A DNA stretch of 64,000 bases from assembly GCF_001678945.1 (NCBI RefSeq), contig NZ_CP015124.1:2270001-2334000 (forward strand). Reading direction: 5' to 3'. The notes below the pieces were generated by a model. That model was not told the DNA's origin. It saw only the letters and a list, made by a program, of their open reading frames with translations, and made no database searches. Positions within the stretch are counted from its first letter, which is position 1, and each line of letters starts with the position of its first letter. The position numbers and the translations under genes are program-made. The stretch comes from Phaeobacter gallaeciensis. Its GTDB lineage: Bacteria > Pseudomonadota > Alphaproteobacteria > Rhodobacterales > Rhodobacteraceae. Positions 63,901 through 64,000 of the stretch are shown here, in pieces.

Positions 63901-63960
63901 TAGCTCCGCCTCGATCCCCCAATGTGCCGCAAATGCGGCTGCCCAATGCGCCTGTGTCAT
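60958..63960 (-). CDS. Kinase / M23 peptidase-like / class III aminotransferase fusion (phospho-lyase type)
   Basis: A 1000-residue three-domain protein. Residues 1-330 are an APH-fold kinase with HNDANDYN at 196-203 and DLGD at 221-224. Residues about 420-560 are an M23 LytM-type domain with H429 and D433 (HLGVD), H484 in LYGHL and HVH at 520-522. Residues about 580-1000 are a class III PLP enzyme with PLP Lys K842 (GKPIGNGHPLG). Eukaryotic relatives are separate: a hydroxylysine kinase and a phospho-lyase (AGXT2L type). The fused protein probably phosphorylates and then eliminates phosphate from an amino alcohol; the substrate is unknown. The ATG at 63960 follows GGGGGG. Confidence 0.9.
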   Translation of the reverse strand: MTQAHWAAAFAAHWGIEAELTRLDGEYDLNFLALAADGSGYIVKAMRPGCAQDLVDMQVQALDHIARAAPDLPCPRVIRASNGAAMCAIADETGAERLVWVINQLPGRCYAKAAPKSDSLIHEVGAVLGKTNAALADFQHPGLERDFKWNLMQAGWIADDLDCIADPARRALLTDIHGAFAELAPDLAKLPQQAIHNDANDYNIIVSGELSEPRRVSGLIDLGDMCNAPRVCDLAIAAAYIVLDHPDPEAALAALVSGYHSACPLTPAEVDMIWPLLRARLAVSVVNSTLMGAENPDDPYVTISQAPAWRFLEGFDLNAKLVNARLRAACGLPVVEGADRVLAWLNAERGNFAPLMGTDLSDVPMGSLSVENATWPQNPFDMPLEEAARVGEEYGTGIWLGYYNEPRLIYTAPAFRKGRWKASNRRTVHLGVDGFAPAGAPLYAPLAGEVFIVENRAHHLDYGGTIILRHETPAGDTFYTLYGHLDPECCDRLKPGDTVARGEAFCRLGDPTQNGGWAPHVHFQLAMTTDGIEADWPGVGDPDEMYLWHAICPNPAALMNLPDDKTGYQPTDKGEVLKGRRAHFGGNLSLTYSDPVMLLRGWKHHLFDEWGRPYLDAYNNVPHVGHAHPRIQAVAADQLKRMNSNTRYLHPAQVAFAEKVLSKLPAPFEVCFFVNSGTEANELALRLARAHTGAKGMVTPDHGYHGNTTGVIDISAYKFNAKGGVGQSDWVELVEVADDYRGSFKRDDANRAQKFADLVDPAIAKLKDKGHGLAGFIAETFPSVGGQIIPPKGYLPAVYEKVRAAGGICIADEVQTGLGRLGDYYFGFEHQGALPDIVVMGKPIGNGHPLGVLVTTRAIADSFAKGPEFFSTFGGSTLSCRIGKEVLDIVDDEGLQQNAKAMGDQLMAGLRQLEAKHACVGDVRGMGLFLGLELINADGSEATGICSYVKNRMRDHRILIGSEGPKDNILKIRPPLTIDSDDVEMIVQTLDLILDEVATL

Positions 63961-64000
63961 AAAACCCCCCGATCCGCCGCTTCGGCGGTAACCCAATATT

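Overview
The window is GC-rich, densely packed chromosomal DNA from an alphaproteobacterium, almost certainly the Roseobacter group of the Rhodobacteraceae. The diagnostic content is a RegB/SenC/RegA redox cluster, an AddAB operon with TsaE/AmgK/MurU and a DivL-like PAS protein, a TsaD-GpsA / HemD-mitofilin-HemY neighbourhood, an ECF biotin transporter (BioMNY), and a bacterial voltage-gated sodium channel of the type known from Ruegeria (Silicibacter) pomeroyi. Species cannot be assigned from the sequence alone.

Layout. 1-9.7 kb (minus strand): divL-like, tsaE, amgK, murU, addB and addA (addA runs off the left edge), with overlapping start and stop codons through most of the operon. A perfect TTAA-N7-TTAA CtrA-type box lies just upstream of the divL-like gene. 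9.8-12.6 kb: regB divergent from senC-regA. 12.6-16.1 kb: a GT61 glycosyltransferase, an HD hydrolase and ahcY copy 1. 16.2-23.4 kb: a DUF2853 protein, a candidate small RNA, EVE-YciI-gpsA-tsaD (minus) divergent from hemD-mitofilin-hemY (plus). The mitofilin gene carries a GAAGCC microsatellite encoding a Glu-Ala tract. 23.6-25.5 kb: a compact integrase plus GIY-YIG module at the 3' end of tRNA-Thr(CGU), bounded by perfect 77-bp inverted, not direct, repeats. 25.9-31.9 kb: a small winged-helix protein, a membrane protein, a DEAD-box helicase, an orphan protein and a molybdopterin oxidoreductase. 32.1-33.6 kb: ahcY copy 2, encoding the same protein as copy 1 inside a 1529-bp inverted duplication. 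34-40 kb: an orphan receiver protein, bioMNY, and a periplasmic binding protein with a GGDEF-EAL regulator. 40-52.5 kb: msrA, a coupled aminotransferase/sulfotransferase pair, SCP2, DUF1810, argG, ilvA, an Hpt / RsbU-type pair, two Nudix genes around Hsp33, and a CCA-adding enzyme. 52.6-60.9 kb: a two-gene ABC exporter, an RNA methyltransferase, the sodium channel, two L,D-transpeptidases with a CAP lipoprotein between them, and a small secreted protein. 61-64 kb: a 1000-residue kinase / M23 / class III aminotransferase fusion.

Most genes are housekeeping or common to the group. The unusual points are structural: the 16-kb segment between oppositely oriented ahcY copies, which could invert by homologous recombination; the inverted-repeat integrase module that preserves the tRNA in either orientation; the CtrA-type site in front of a kinase-less DivL; the long in-frame hexanucleotide tract; and the triple-domain fusion. 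No CRISPR array, prophage, rRNA operon or intact insertion sequence was seen.
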